Source of the DNA: Falsigemmobacter intermedius
GTDB lineage: Bacteria > Pseudomonadota > Alphaproteobacteria > Rhodobacterales > Rhodobacteraceae
Assembly (NCBI RefSeq): GCF_004054105.1
Contig: NZ_SBLC01000019.1
Location: forward strand, 1-63,868
Reading direction: 5' to 3'
Length of the DNA stretch: 63,868 bases
Positions 26,091-34,240 of this stretch are shown piece after piece. Under the pieces are notes generated by a model. That model had not been told where the DNA came from, made no database searches, and saw nothing but the letters and a program-made list of their open reading frames with translations. Within the stretch, counting starts at the first letter, position 1. Each line of letters opens with the position of its first letter. The position numbers and the translations under genes are program-made.

Positions 26091-27122
26091 ATGCAAAGCC
26101 CCTTTTCTCCCTCCCGTCTGATATCCTGCGATGACCTGCTGGCGCGGCTGCTGGCTGGGCTGGCGCCGGTGGCGCCCTGCCTGGTGCCGCTGGCGCAGCT
26201 GCGCCCCGGCACCATCGCCGCGGCCCTGCCCGGCCCGCAGGCGGGGCTGCCCTCTGCGCCGCTTGCCCTGCGGCGCGGCTATGCGCTGCGCTCGGATGAG
26301 CTGATCGGCGCGGGGCCGCTCTCGCCGGTGATGCGGCTGACCGAGCCGCCGCTCATCGAAGCCGGAGAGCCGCTGCCGGAGGGGGCCGATGCCATTCTCG
26401 ATCCCGCCGCCCTGCGCCGCAGCGGTGCTTTTTATGAGATCAGCGCTGAGACCTTTCCCGGCGACGGCGTCCTGCCTGCCGCCCATCACCTGCCGCCCCA
26501 TGAGCCTTTGCTGGAGGAGGGTGAGGAGATCGGCCCGGCCGGGCTGCTCCTGCTGGCCATGGCCGGCACCACAGAGGTGCCCTGCCGCATCCCCCGGCTT
26601 GCGATCACCGGTGGCGATGCCCCGGCCCGGCAGTCTCTCTGCACGCTTGCGCAAAGTTTTGGCGCGACCCTGACCGATGGCCCCGCCGATATCCATCTGC
26701 AGCTTGCGGAAACCGCGCCCTCCGGCGGGGGCTGGCTCTGCCAGGGTCTTGCGCTGAACGGGGTACAGGAGATTGCGGTTGCGCAGAGCGACACCTGCGT
26801 GACGATCCGTTTCGCGCCCCGGCCTGAACTGCTGATGCTGGTGGCTGTCGGGGTCTTGCTGCCGCTGCTGGATCACCTGAGCTGCCGTCGGGCGCTCAAG
26901 GGTCCGGCCCTGCCGCTTTCACGCAAGATCAGCTCTCCGGTGGGCATGAGTGAGATTGTCCTGCTGCGCCGCGAGGCGCAGACATGGGCGCCGCTGCCCT
27001 CGGGGGAACTCAGCCTCGCAGGGCTGAGCCGCGCTGAAGCGCTGCTGCGCCTCCCTGCGGGCGAAGAGGGCTGGCCCGCAGGCCGCACCCTTGCACCGGA
27101 CCTTTTCGGGCGGAGGCTTTGA
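26091..27122 (+). CDS. Degenerate MoeA-like protein
   Basis: A 343-residue protein that follows the MoeA pattern in its first 110 residues (RRGYALR at 61-67 where MoeA has VDGYA; AGEPLPEGAD at 91-100 where MoeA has TGAPLPEGAD) but lacks the usual catalytic Asp of the VDGYA motif and the Thr before GxPLPEG. The PGFP and DxN blocks of domain III are also missing. It overlaps the intact MoeA-PBP gene by one base of an ATGA-like junction. It may be a regulatory or scaffolding partner of MoeA rather than an enzyme. A GTG at 26088 is an alternative start. Confidence 0.7.
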   Translation: MQSPFSPSRLISCDDLLARLLAGLAPVAPCLVPLAQLRPGTIAAALPGPQAGLPSAPLALRRGYALRSDELIGAGPLSPVMRLTEPPLIEAGEPLPEGADAILDPAALRRSGAFYEISAETFPGDGVLPAAHHLPPHEPLLEEGEEIGPAGLLLLAMAGTTEVPCRIPRLAITGGDAPARQSLCTLAQSFGATLTDGPADIHLQLAETAPSGGGWLCQGLALNGVQEIAVAQSDTCVTIRFAPRPELLMLVAVGVLLPLLDHLSCRRALKGPALPLSRKISSPVGMSEIVLLRREAQTWAPLPSGELSLAGLSRAEALLRLPAGEEGWPAGRTLAPDLFGRRL

Positions 27123-29044
27123 TGACGCCGCATCTTCAGGATCAGTTTCTCTCGGTCGTCAGCCGGGAGGAGGCCATCGCAAAATTCGATGCGGCGCTTG
27201 GGGCTCTCAGCCCGCGGCAGGAGCTGCTGCCGCTTGCGGAAAGCGCAGGCCGGGTGCTGGCCCGCGATCTCAGCGCGCCTGCCGACGTGCCGCCCTTTGA
27301 CCGCTCCGGCGTGGACGGCTTTGCGCTGCGGGCCGCCGATCTGACAGGGGCCTCTGCCGCGAACCCCGTCATTCTGCGGCTGACCGGCGAAGAGATCGCC
27401 TGCGGCACCGCCCCGCGGCTCAGTATCGGCCCCGGAGAGGCGAGCCTGATTGCCACCGGCGGCCCGCTGCCGCGCGGGGCCGATGCGGTTGTTATGGTGG
27501 AGCATACCGACCCGCTGCCCGATGGCCGCATCGAAGTCCGCCGCGCCGCCCTGCCCGGGCAGTTCATCGGCCGCGCCGGCAGTGATCTGGCGCGAGGGGA
27601 AGTTCTGTTGCGCCGCGCGACACTGATCGGCGCGCGGGAAATCGGCATGATTGCCGCCGCAGGCATCGGCGAAGTGCCGGTCTTTGCACGCCCCAGAGTG
27701 GCGGTGCTGTCGACCGGGGATGAACTGGTTGCCCCCGGTCAGGCACTGGCCCCCGCGCAGATCCATGATGCCAATGGCCCGATGATCGCCGCCGCCTGCG
27801 CGGAAAACGGGGCAGAGGCCCGCTTCCTCGGGGCCTTCCCCGATCAGGCCGCACCGCTGGAAGCGGCGATGCGCGCGGCGCTGCAGGGTGCGGATATGCT
27901 GATCCTCTCGGGCGGGACCTCAAAGGGCGCGGGCGATCTGACCCACCGCCTGGTTGCAGGGCTTGGCGCACCGGGCATTGTGGTCCATGGCGTGGCGCTG
28001 AAGCCGGGAAAGCCCCTGTGTCTGGCGGTTTGTAACGGCAAGCCCGTGGTGGTTCTTCCGGGCTTTCCCACTTCGGCCATGTTCACCTTCCACGACATTG
28101 TTGCCCCGGTCCTGCGCCGCATGGCGGGCCTGCCTGCGCGGGGCGTGCATGAGGTGACGGCCACCCTGCCCCTGCGCCTGCCCTCTGAGACGGGGCGCAC
28201 CGAATTTGCCATGGTCGCGCTGAGCGAGGGGCCGGAGGGGCGGGTTGCCTTTGCCACCGGCAAAGGCTCAGGGGCGGTGACCTCATTCGCCCAGGCCGAT
28301 GGCTTTGTGCAGATCGGCGCGCTGGAGGATCATCTGCCCGAAGGCTCGAAGGTGCAGGTGCAGCTTTTTACGCCCGCGCTCAGGATGCCCGATCTGGTGA
28401 TCGCGGGCAGCCATTGCACCGGCCTTGATCTGGTGCTGGGGCCACTTGCGGGCGCAGGGCTGCAGATCCGCAGTCTGGCGATCGGCAGCCTTGGCGGGCT
28501 GCAGGCGGCTTTGCGCGGCGAATGCGATCTCGCACCGATCCACCTTCTCGACCCCGCAAGCGGCAGCTTCAACACCCCCTTCCTGACCGAGACGCTGGAA
28601 CTGCTGCCGGGCTGGCAGCGGATGCAGGGGCTGGTCTTTCGCAAGGGCGATCCGCGCTTTGCGGGGGATGACCCGCAGGCCGCGCTGGCGCGGGCGCTGG
28701 CCGATCCGGACTGCCTGATGGTCAGCCGCAATCAGGGCGCGGGCACCCGCATTCTGATCGATCAGCTTCTGAAAGGCGCGAAGCCGCAGGGCTGGCTGAA
28801 CCAGCCGCGCTCTCACACCGCCGTGGCAGCAGCGGTGGTGCAGGAGCGGGCAGACTGGGGCGTGACCATCGCCCCCGTAGCGCAGGACGCAGGACTTGGC
28901 TTTCTGCCACTTGCGCCTGAGCATTATGATTTCGCCCTCGTGCGCAGCCGGATGGAGCGCCCTGCCGTCAAAGCCTTCCGCGAGACACTCGCTCTGCCGG
29001 AAACCCGACAGGCGCTGGAACGCGCGGGCTTTACACCGGCATGA
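27122..29044 (+). CDS. moeA: Molybdopterin molybdenumtransferase fused to a PBP-like ligand domain
   Basis: A 640-residue fusion. Residues 1-410 are MoeA with intact motifs: VDGFALR (64-70), IATGGPLPRGAD (110-121), STGDEL (197-202), DAN (216-218), LSGGTSKGAGD (262-272) and LPGFPTSAM (312-320). Residues about 420-640 are a PBP-like domain (AGSHCTGLDLVLG, MVSRNQGAGTRILIDQLL) homologous to that of the regulator two genes upstream. MoeA inserts Mo or W into adenylylated molybdopterin; the extra domain may sense or hand over the oxyanion. CGGAGG precedes ATG27122. It ends at a strong terminator. Confidence 0.88.
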   Translation: MTPHLQDQFLSVVSREEAIAKFDAALGALSPRQELLPLAESAGRVLARDLSAPADVPPFDRSGVDGFALRAADLTGASAANPVILRLTGEEIACGTAPRLSIGPGEASLIATGGPLPRGADAVVMVEHTDPLPDGRIEVRRAALPGQFIGRAGSDLARGEVLLRRATLIGAREIGMIAAAGIGEVPVFARPRVAVLSTGDELVAPGQALAPAQIHDANGPMIAAACAENGAEARFLGAFPDQAAPLEAAMRAALQGADMLILSGGTSKGAGDLTHRLVAGLGAPGIVVHGVALKPGKPLCLAVCNGKPVVVLPGFPTSAMFTFHDIVAPVLRRMAGLPARGVHEVTATLPLRLPSETGRTEFAMVALSEGPEGRVAFATGKGSGAVTSFAQADGFVQIGALEDHLPEGSKVQVQLFTPALRMPDLVIAGSHCTGLDLVLGPLAGAGLQIRSLAIGSLGGLQAALRGECDLAPIHLLDPASGSFNTPFLTETLELLPGWQRMQGLVFRKGDPRFAGDDPQAALARALADPDCLMVSRNQGAGTRILIDQLLKGAKPQGWLNQPRSHTAVAAAVVQERADWGVTIAPVAQDAGLGFLPLAPEHYDFALVRSRMERPAVKAFRETLALPETRQALERAGFTPA

Positions 29045-29074
29045 AAAAAGGGCGGCCCCGGGGCCGCCCTTTTT
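29045..29074. terminator. Bidirectional intrinsic terminator
   Basis: A perfect 30-bp palindrome, AAAAAGGGCGGCCCC with its complement, starts directly after the MoeA-PBP stop codon and lies two bases before the end of the convergent TRAP permease gene. A-runs and T-runs on both sides allow termination in both directions. Confidence 0.85.
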
Positions 29075-29076
29075 CT

Positions 29077-31140
29077 TTACTCAGCAGGGGCCGGGTTGCC
29101 GCGATCGCGCAGCGGCCATTGCCGGATCGTCACCGCCAGCAGGATTGCCGCCCCGCAAAGCGAGGAGGTCAACTCCGGCGCGATCAGCAGCAGAGCCCCG
29201 ATCACCAGCGCCACCCGCTCAATCTTCCACAGGGGCGCCATCAGCCAGTTGGTGATCGCCGCCGAAAGCGACAGGATGCCAAGCGTCGCGCCGAGGAAGG
29301 CGAGCAGGAAGTCCTGGATCGTAAAGGCCTCAGTCACGATCAGCAGCGAGGGCGAAAAGACAAAGACGAAGGGCACCATGGCCTTACCCATCGACAGCCG
29401 GAACGCGGTATTCCCGGCCTGGAAGCCATTGGCCCCGGCAATGCCCGCCGCCGCATAGGCCGCAAGCGCGACCGGCGGCGTCACATCCGCCAGCACCCCG
29501 AAGTAGAAGACGAAGAAGTGGGCCACGATGGGTTCCACATTCATCATCCCCAGAACCGGGGCGGCAACGGCGATCATGATGATATAATTCGCCGTCGTCG
29601 GTACGCCGCAGCCCATCAGCACGCAGACCACGGCCGTCAGCATCAGCGTGAAGAGGAGCGACAGGGTGCCGATGGTGAAGATCTCAAAGGGCAGAACACC
29701 GAGGGCGCTGTGAACCGACATCGCCCAGCCCTGCGCCACCGAGGTCACCATGAAGGCGATCTTGAAGCCCACGCCGGTCAGAGTGACGACCCCGATCACC
29801 ACACCCACCAGCGCCGAAGCGGCGGTGACCGAAAGCGATTGCCGCGCACCGGAGATGAAGCCCTCCACCACACCTTCCGCCGCATCGCGCAGCCCCTTCA
29901 CGCCACCGGCCGCCTGAACGCGCTGGATGATGAAGACAACGATACAGGCCGTAATCGCCCAGAACGCCGACAGGAAGGGCGTGCGGCCCGACATCAGCAT
30001 CCAGACCAGAAGGATCAGCGGGAAGACCGACATCCAGCCCTCACGCAACACCTTCCAGGCCTTGGGGAGCTCTTCTTCCCGCAGACCGCGGATGCCAAGG
30101 CGCTTGGCTTCCAGGTGAACCTGCACCAGGACGCCGAAGAAATGCATGAAGGCCGGGACAATGGCCGCGATCAGAATGGTGCGCAGGGGGATGCCCAAGT
30201 ATTCCACCATCAGGAAGGCGACCGCCCCCATGACCGGCGGCGTGATCTGCCCGCCGGTCGAAGAGGCGGCCTCAACGGCGGCCGCAAAGTGCTTTTTAAA
30301 ACCGATGCGGATCATCGCCGGAATGGTCAGTGCGCCGGTCGTCACCGTATTGGCGATGGACGAGCCCGAAATCGTGCCCAGCATCGCCGATGAGATCACC
30401 GAGACCTTCGCCGGACCACCCGCAAAGCGCCCGGTCAGCGCGGTCGCGAGATCAATGAAGAGCTGCCCCAGACCGATCTTCTGCGCCATGACGCCAAAGA
30501 GCACGAAGTGGAACACATAAGTCGCAATCACCCCGAGCGCGGTGCCATAGATGCCCTGCGACGAGAGGTAGAGGTGGTTGATGATATTGCCCCAGTCCGC
30601 GCCCGGATGCACCAGAATCCCCGGCATGGAGCGGCCGAAATAGGCATAGGCTATGAAGAGACAGGCAATGAGCGGCAGCGGCCAGCCCATGGAGCGGCGC
30701 ACCGACTCCAGCAGCGTGATCAGCAGAATGGTTCCCATGACGATATCGAGCGTCGAGGGGTTGCCGATGCGGAAGGCAAGCTGGTCGTAAATCCACGGCA
30801 CGTAAAGCGAGGTCACAAGACCCGCGATGGCCAGCGCCCAGTCGTAAAAGGGAATGCCAAGCACTCCGGGTTCATCGGTGTGGTGACGGTTGCGCGCCAG
30901 AGCCGCGAAACTGAGGAACACCACGAAGAGCGAGATCCCCATATGCACGCCGCGATGGGTCGTGGCGCGGGGAATACCGAATCCTGCCGTATAAAAATGA
31001 TAAAGCGACAGCAGAAGCAACAGCACGCCGCTGAGGATCAGAACCGGCTTTGTGACCGTTCGGAACCGCGATTCCGGATCGAATTCTTCTTCGAGCCTGC
31101 GGATTTCCTCGTCCGTCAGAACGCGGGTGCTCTCACTCAT
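29077..31140 (-). CDS. TRAP transporter fused permease (4TM/12TM, TAXI type)
   Basis: A 687-residue membrane protein that joins a DctQ-like N-terminal part and a DctM-like C-terminal part. Typical blocks are GSSIANTVTTGALTIPAM, AVEAASSTGGQITPPVMGAVAF and MGCGVPTTANYIIM. It serves the TAXI binding protein encoded directly upstream and imports an unknown solute, in characterised cases glutamate or other carboxylates. A GNRA-capped hairpin lies in the 82-bp gap between the two genes. Confidence 0.9.
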   Translation of the reverse strand: MSESTRVLTDEEIRRLEEEFDPESRFRTVTKPVLILSGVLLLLLSLYHFYTAGFGIPRATTHRGVHMGISLFVVFLSFAALARNRHHTDEPGVLGIPFYDWALAIAGLVTSLYVPWIYDQLAFRIGNPSTLDIVMGTILLITLLESVRRSMGWPLPLIACLFIAYAYFGRSMPGILVHPGADWGNIINHLYLSSQGIYGTALGVIATYVFHFVLFGVMAQKIGLGQLFIDLATALTGRFAGGPAKVSVISSAMLGTISGSSIANTVTTGALTIPAMIRIGFKKHFAAAVEAASSTGGQITPPVMGAVAFLMVEYLGIPLRTILIAAIVPAFMHFFGVLVQVHLEAKRLGIRGLREEELPKAWKVLREGWMSVFPLILLVWMLMSGRTPFLSAFWAITACIVVFIIQRVQAAGGVKGLRDAAEGVVEGFISGARQSLSVTAASALVGVVIGVVTLTGVGFKIAFMVTSVAQGWAMSVHSALGVLPFEIFTIGTLSLLFTLMLTAVVCVLMGCGVPTTANYIIMIAVAAPVLGMMNVEPIVAHFFVFYFGVLADVTPPVALAAYAAAGIAGANGFQAGNTAFRLSMGKAMVPFVFVFSPSLLIVTEAFTIQDFLLAFLGATLGILSLSAAITNWLMAPLWKIERVALVIGALLLIAPELTSSLCGAAILLAVTIRQWPLRDRGNPAPAE

Positions 31141-31172
31141 GGCCTGCCTCTTGATCTGGTCTTAAGGGATAA

Positions 31173-31200
31173 AGCGCGGCAGGGGAAACCCTGCCGCGCT
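31173..31200 (-). promoter_or_regulatory. Intercistronic stem-loop between TAXI binding protein and permease genes
   Basis: AGCGCGGCAGGG and CCCTGCCGCGCT form a perfect 12-bp stem around a four-base loop (GAAA as written on the plus strand). In the transcribed direction no T-run follows, so it is probably an mRNA-protecting or partial-termination element that favours binding protein over permease. Confidence 0.6.
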
Positions 31201-31222
31201 CTCCGGTCAGCTGTCGGGCAGC

Positions 31223-32233
31223 TTACTGAAGCTTGCCGGCTTCTTTGTAGAACTTCTCCGCACCCGGGTGGAACGGGATGCCCGCGCCCTGGGTGGCGTT
31301 ATCGAGGGTGATCTGTTTGCCTTTGGCGTGGCCGGCGGCAAAGAGTTTCTGGGTGGTCTCGTTGTAGAGCGCCTGGGTGATCCCATAGACCAGCTCTTCG
31401 CTGACATCCGCGCTGGTCACCAGCTGTGCGCCGACCGAAATGGTCGCCACATCGCCGTCCTGGCCCTTATAGGTGCCGCCCGGAACGGTATCGGTCGCAA
31501 AGAAGGTATAGGTCTCGCGCAGTTTATCGACCTCCGGGCCGGTGATCGGCACCAGAGTGATGTCATGCTGCGAGGCAAGCTCTGCAATCGCGCCGGCCGG
31601 GAAGCCGCCCACGAAGAAGAAAGCATCCATCGCGCCGTCGCGCATCCGATCAGCCGCCTGATCGGGCTTGAGGTATTCCGCCGTCACATCCGCCTCGGTC
31701 ATGCCGAATGCCTCAAGGATGATTTTCGCGTCCACAAGCGTGCCCGAGCCCGGCTCATCGAGCGAGACTTTCTTGCCCTTCAGATCCGCAACCCCGTTGA
31801 TGCCCGCATCTTTGCGCGCCACCAGGTGGATCGATTCCGGGTAAAGGTTGGCGATCAGGCGCAGTTTCTCAACGGCGGGTTTGCCTTCCCAAAGACCGGT
31901 GCCGGTCTGCGCCCAATAGGCCACGTCCGACTGGCTGAAGCCCGCTTCCAGCGCGCCGCCGGCGATGGAGTTCACGTTGCCCACCGAGCCGTTCGAGGCC
32001 ACGGCCGTGGCGATCAGCCCCGGCACGCCGCAGGAGCCGCCCGCGTCGCAGGCGCGCGAGCCGGGCGGGTTCGAGATCGCATTGGCGATCAGACCGCCGA
32101 TCGGATAATAGGTCCCCGCCGTGCCACCGGTGCCGATGCGGAAGAACTGCATATCCTGAGCCGCAGCCCCCTGCGTCAGGCCTGCCACCAGCATCGCAGC
32201 ACCGAACAAGGCCTTCGCCGAATTCATAAACAT
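31223..32233 (-). CDS. TAXI family TRAP solute-binding protein
   Basis: A 336-residue periplasmic protein with a signal peptide (about 1-25, ending AAA-Q). The TAXI-defining block RIGTGGTAGTYYPIGGLIA is at the start of the mature protein, with a Cys pair (CDAGGSC) shortly after that may form a disulfide. GGGGAG upstream supports ATG32233; an in-frame ATG lies two codons later. It feeds the fused permease downstream. Ligand unknown. Confidence 0.9.
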   Translation of the reverse strand: MFMNSAKALFGAAMLVAGLTQGAAAQDMQFFRIGTGGTAGTYYPIGGLIANAISNPPGSRACDAGGSCGVPGLIATAVASNGSVGNVNSIAGGALEAGFSQSDVAYWAQTGTGLWEGKPAVEKLRLIANLYPESIHLVARKDAGINGVADLKGKKVSLDEPGSGTLVDAKIILEAFGMTEADVTAEYLKPDQAADRMRDGAMDAFFFVGGFPAGAIAELASQHDITLVPITGPEVDKLRETYTFFATDTVPGGTYKGQDGDVATISVGAQLVTSADVSEELVYGITQALYNETTQKLFAAGHAKGKQITLDNATQGAGIPFHPGAEKFYKEAGKLQ

Positions 32234-32313
32234 CGCTCGCTCCCCGAGAATTCAATTCCGCAGGAGTATGTGAGAGATATCGGACTGCGTCAATGTTACG
32301 CAAACCCCGCCCC

Positions 32314-33084
32314 TCAGTCCGCCTCAGCGGGCAGCAGCTGAAAGCCGTGGTTTTGAAAAATCCCCGCCGCCGCCTCAGCGCTGAGGTGGTCATAAAAGGT
32401 GCGTGCCGAGGGCTTCTCCGCGCTCAGAAGCGCCACCGGATAGCGGATCGGCGGATGCAGCGCTTCGGCGAAAAACCCAAGCGTCTGAACCCCCGGCTCT
32501 GCCCGCGCATCGGTCTCATAGACGATCCCGAGCGGCAGTTCTGCGCGGGCGACCAGAGTAAGCGCAGCGCGGACATTGTCTGACTGCGCCACCTGGTCTT
32601 TCACATGCTCCCAGAACCCAAGACTTTCCAGCGCGGCACGACCATATTGCCCGGCAGGCACAGCCTCAACCAGGGCCATCGAAAGCCGCGCCCCGCCAAG
32701 CCGTTCCATCAAAGGAAACTCCGGCCCGATCTCTCCGCCCGCCCTACCGTCTGCCATACCGGGCGCCCCTGCCGGAGCAACCAGGACCAGACGATTGCCC
32801 AGGAGATCCCTGCGCGCGGCCACACCCGCCTGTTCTTCCAGCAGATCCATCCAGTTTTCCGCCGCCGAAACGTAAAGATCCGCCGGAGCCCCCTCAAGGA
32901 TCTGCCGCGCCAGGGTGTTGGAGCCGGCATAACTGATGACCACGGTCTCTCCGGTAGCGGCCTGGAACTGCTGCGCCACCTCATCCAGCGCCGTCTTCAG
33001 AGAGGCCGCGGCAAAGACCACCACATCTGCCGCAGCAGGCGTGGCCGTCAGGGTCATCAGGAGGGGCAGAACAAGGCGCAGCAT
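32314..33084 (-). CDS. modA: Molybdate ABC transporter substrate-binding protein, orphan
   Basis: A 256-residue periplasmic protein with a signal peptide (about 1-19, ending AAA). ModA blocks are VVFAAASLKTALDEV, ISYAGSNTLARQI, GAPADLYVSA and the oxyanion pocket around VALVEAVPAGQYGRAAL. No modB or modC lies beside it in this window. It may use a permease encoded elsewhere or share TupBC. Start ATG33084 is set by the signal peptide; the ribosome-binding site is weak. Confidence 0.85.
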   Translation of the reverse strand: MLRLVLPLLMTLTATPAAADVVVFAAASLKTALDEVAQQFQAATGETVVISYAGSNTLARQILEGAPADLYVSAAENWMDLLEEQAGVAARRDLLGNRLVLVAPAGAPGMADGRAGGEIGPEFPLMERLGGARLSMALVEAVPAGQYGRAALESLGFWEHVKDQVAQSDNVRAALTLVARAELPLGIVYETDARAEPGVQTLGFFAEALHPPIRYPVALLSAEKPSARTFYDHLSAEAAAGIFQNHGFQLLPAEAD

Positions 33085-33258
33085 CACGGGATCCGGGCAG
33101 TTGAAAATGTGAAGCCTCTGCCCCGCAACGGGCTCTGTCAATCACCACCCTTGCCGCAGCACCCTGCCGCCCGATCCGCCGGGCCGGGCACCGGGCCCAC
33201 CCTCGACACCCCGCGCCACGGGCAGTAGTCTGTGCGCCCGAAGATCAGGCAGGCGGAT

Positions 33259-34236
33259 ATGGCAGATATTTTCATCGGAACCCTTGGCGGCACCATCGCA
33301 ATGACCAGGGCTGCGGGGGAAGGCGGGGTCACGCCAAAGCTGACCGCTGCGGATCTGCTGGCTGCTGTGCCGGGGCTGGACCCGGCGCTGAGCGTGCAAA
33401 GCGAAAGCGTGCTGCAGGTGGCCTCCGCCTCGATCTCGCTGCGCGATATGGGGCGGGTGCTCGACTGGGCCAACCGCGCGGCCAGTCAGGGCGCGCGGGC
33501 GGTGATCCTGACCCAGGGCACGGATTCCATGGAGGAAACGGCCTGGTTTCTCGATCTTTTCTGGGCGCATGACTGCCCCTTGATTGTGACCGGGGCGATG
33601 CGGGCGGCGGACGGTGCGGGCCCGGACGGCCCGGCAAACTTGGCTGCTGCTTTGCGCGTGGCTCAGGCTGAAAGCGCCCGCGGGCGCGGCGTGATGGTGG
33701 TGATGAATGAAGTCATCCACTCGGCCAAACGTCTGCGCAAAACCGACAGCCTGTCGACCGACACCTTCTCCAGCGGCACCACCGGACCACTGGGCCGGGT
33801 GATCGAAGGCGCGCCGGTCTGGTTCCGCCCGGCTGCCCCCAGCGATCCCCTGCCTGCGCCGCAAAGCTTCGATCATGACGTGGCAATCCTCAGCTTCGGC
33901 ATCGGCCAGAGCGCCGCGCTGCTGCGCCATGCCCTCAGCGCGCCGGAATTCTCGGCGGTGGTTCTGGCGGGCTTTGGCTCGGGCCATCTTCCCGCCGATC
34001 TGATGGCCCATATCGACACCTCCACCCGTCCGGTGATCTATTGCAGCCGTTGCAGCGATGGTCCGGCCACCCGCGCCACCTATGGCTATCCGGGCTCAGA
34101 AGTTGATCTTCAGGCCCGGGGCGTCTGGCCGGGCGACTGGCTCGGGCCGCTGAAAGCCCGCATCCTGATCTGGGCGATAGAGGCCGCTGGCCTCGCCGAT
34201 CCGCGTGCCGCCTTTGAAGCCCGCGCCGGTGTATAA
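33259..34236 (+). CDS. L-asparaginase family protein
   Basis: A 325-residue amidohydrolase of the bacterial asparaginase type. The first catalytic Thr is in GTLGGTIAM, the second in ILTQGTDSMEET, and the GAMRAADGAGPDGPANL block follows. AGGCGG lies just before ATG33259; no signal peptide, so cytoplasmic. It is the first of a run of plus-strand genes leading into fdhD, with only four bases between them, an odd pairing with cofactor genes. Asparagine, glutamine or another amide may be the substrate. Confidence 0.85.
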   Translation: MADIFIGTLGGTIAMTRAAGEGGVTPKLTAADLLAAVPGLDPALSVQSESVLQVASASISLRDMGRVLDWANRAASQGARAVILTQGTDSMEETAWFLDLFWAHDCPLIVTGAMRAADGAGPDGPANLAAALRVAQAESARGRGVMVVMNEVIHSAKRLRKTDSLSTDTFSSGTTGPLGRVIEGAPVWFRPAAPSDPLPAPQSFDHDVAILSFGIGQSAALLRHALSAPEFSAVVLAGFGSGHLPADLMAHIDTSTRPVIYCSRCSDGPATRATYGYPGSEVDLQARGVWPGDWLGPLKARILIWAIEAAGLADPRAAFEARAGV

Positions 34237-34240
34237 TCCC

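Noticed and set aside
25455-26876. Long minus-strand frame of 473 codons
   Set aside because: It lies antisense to the HTH-PBP and MoeA-like genes, is rich in Arg, Gln, His and Gly as expected for a shadow frame of GC-rich coding DNA, and has no family motif.
29041-30393. Plus-strand frame of 450 codons
   Set aside because: It is antisense to the fused TRAP permease and consists mostly of charged and His residues, typical of a shadow frame.
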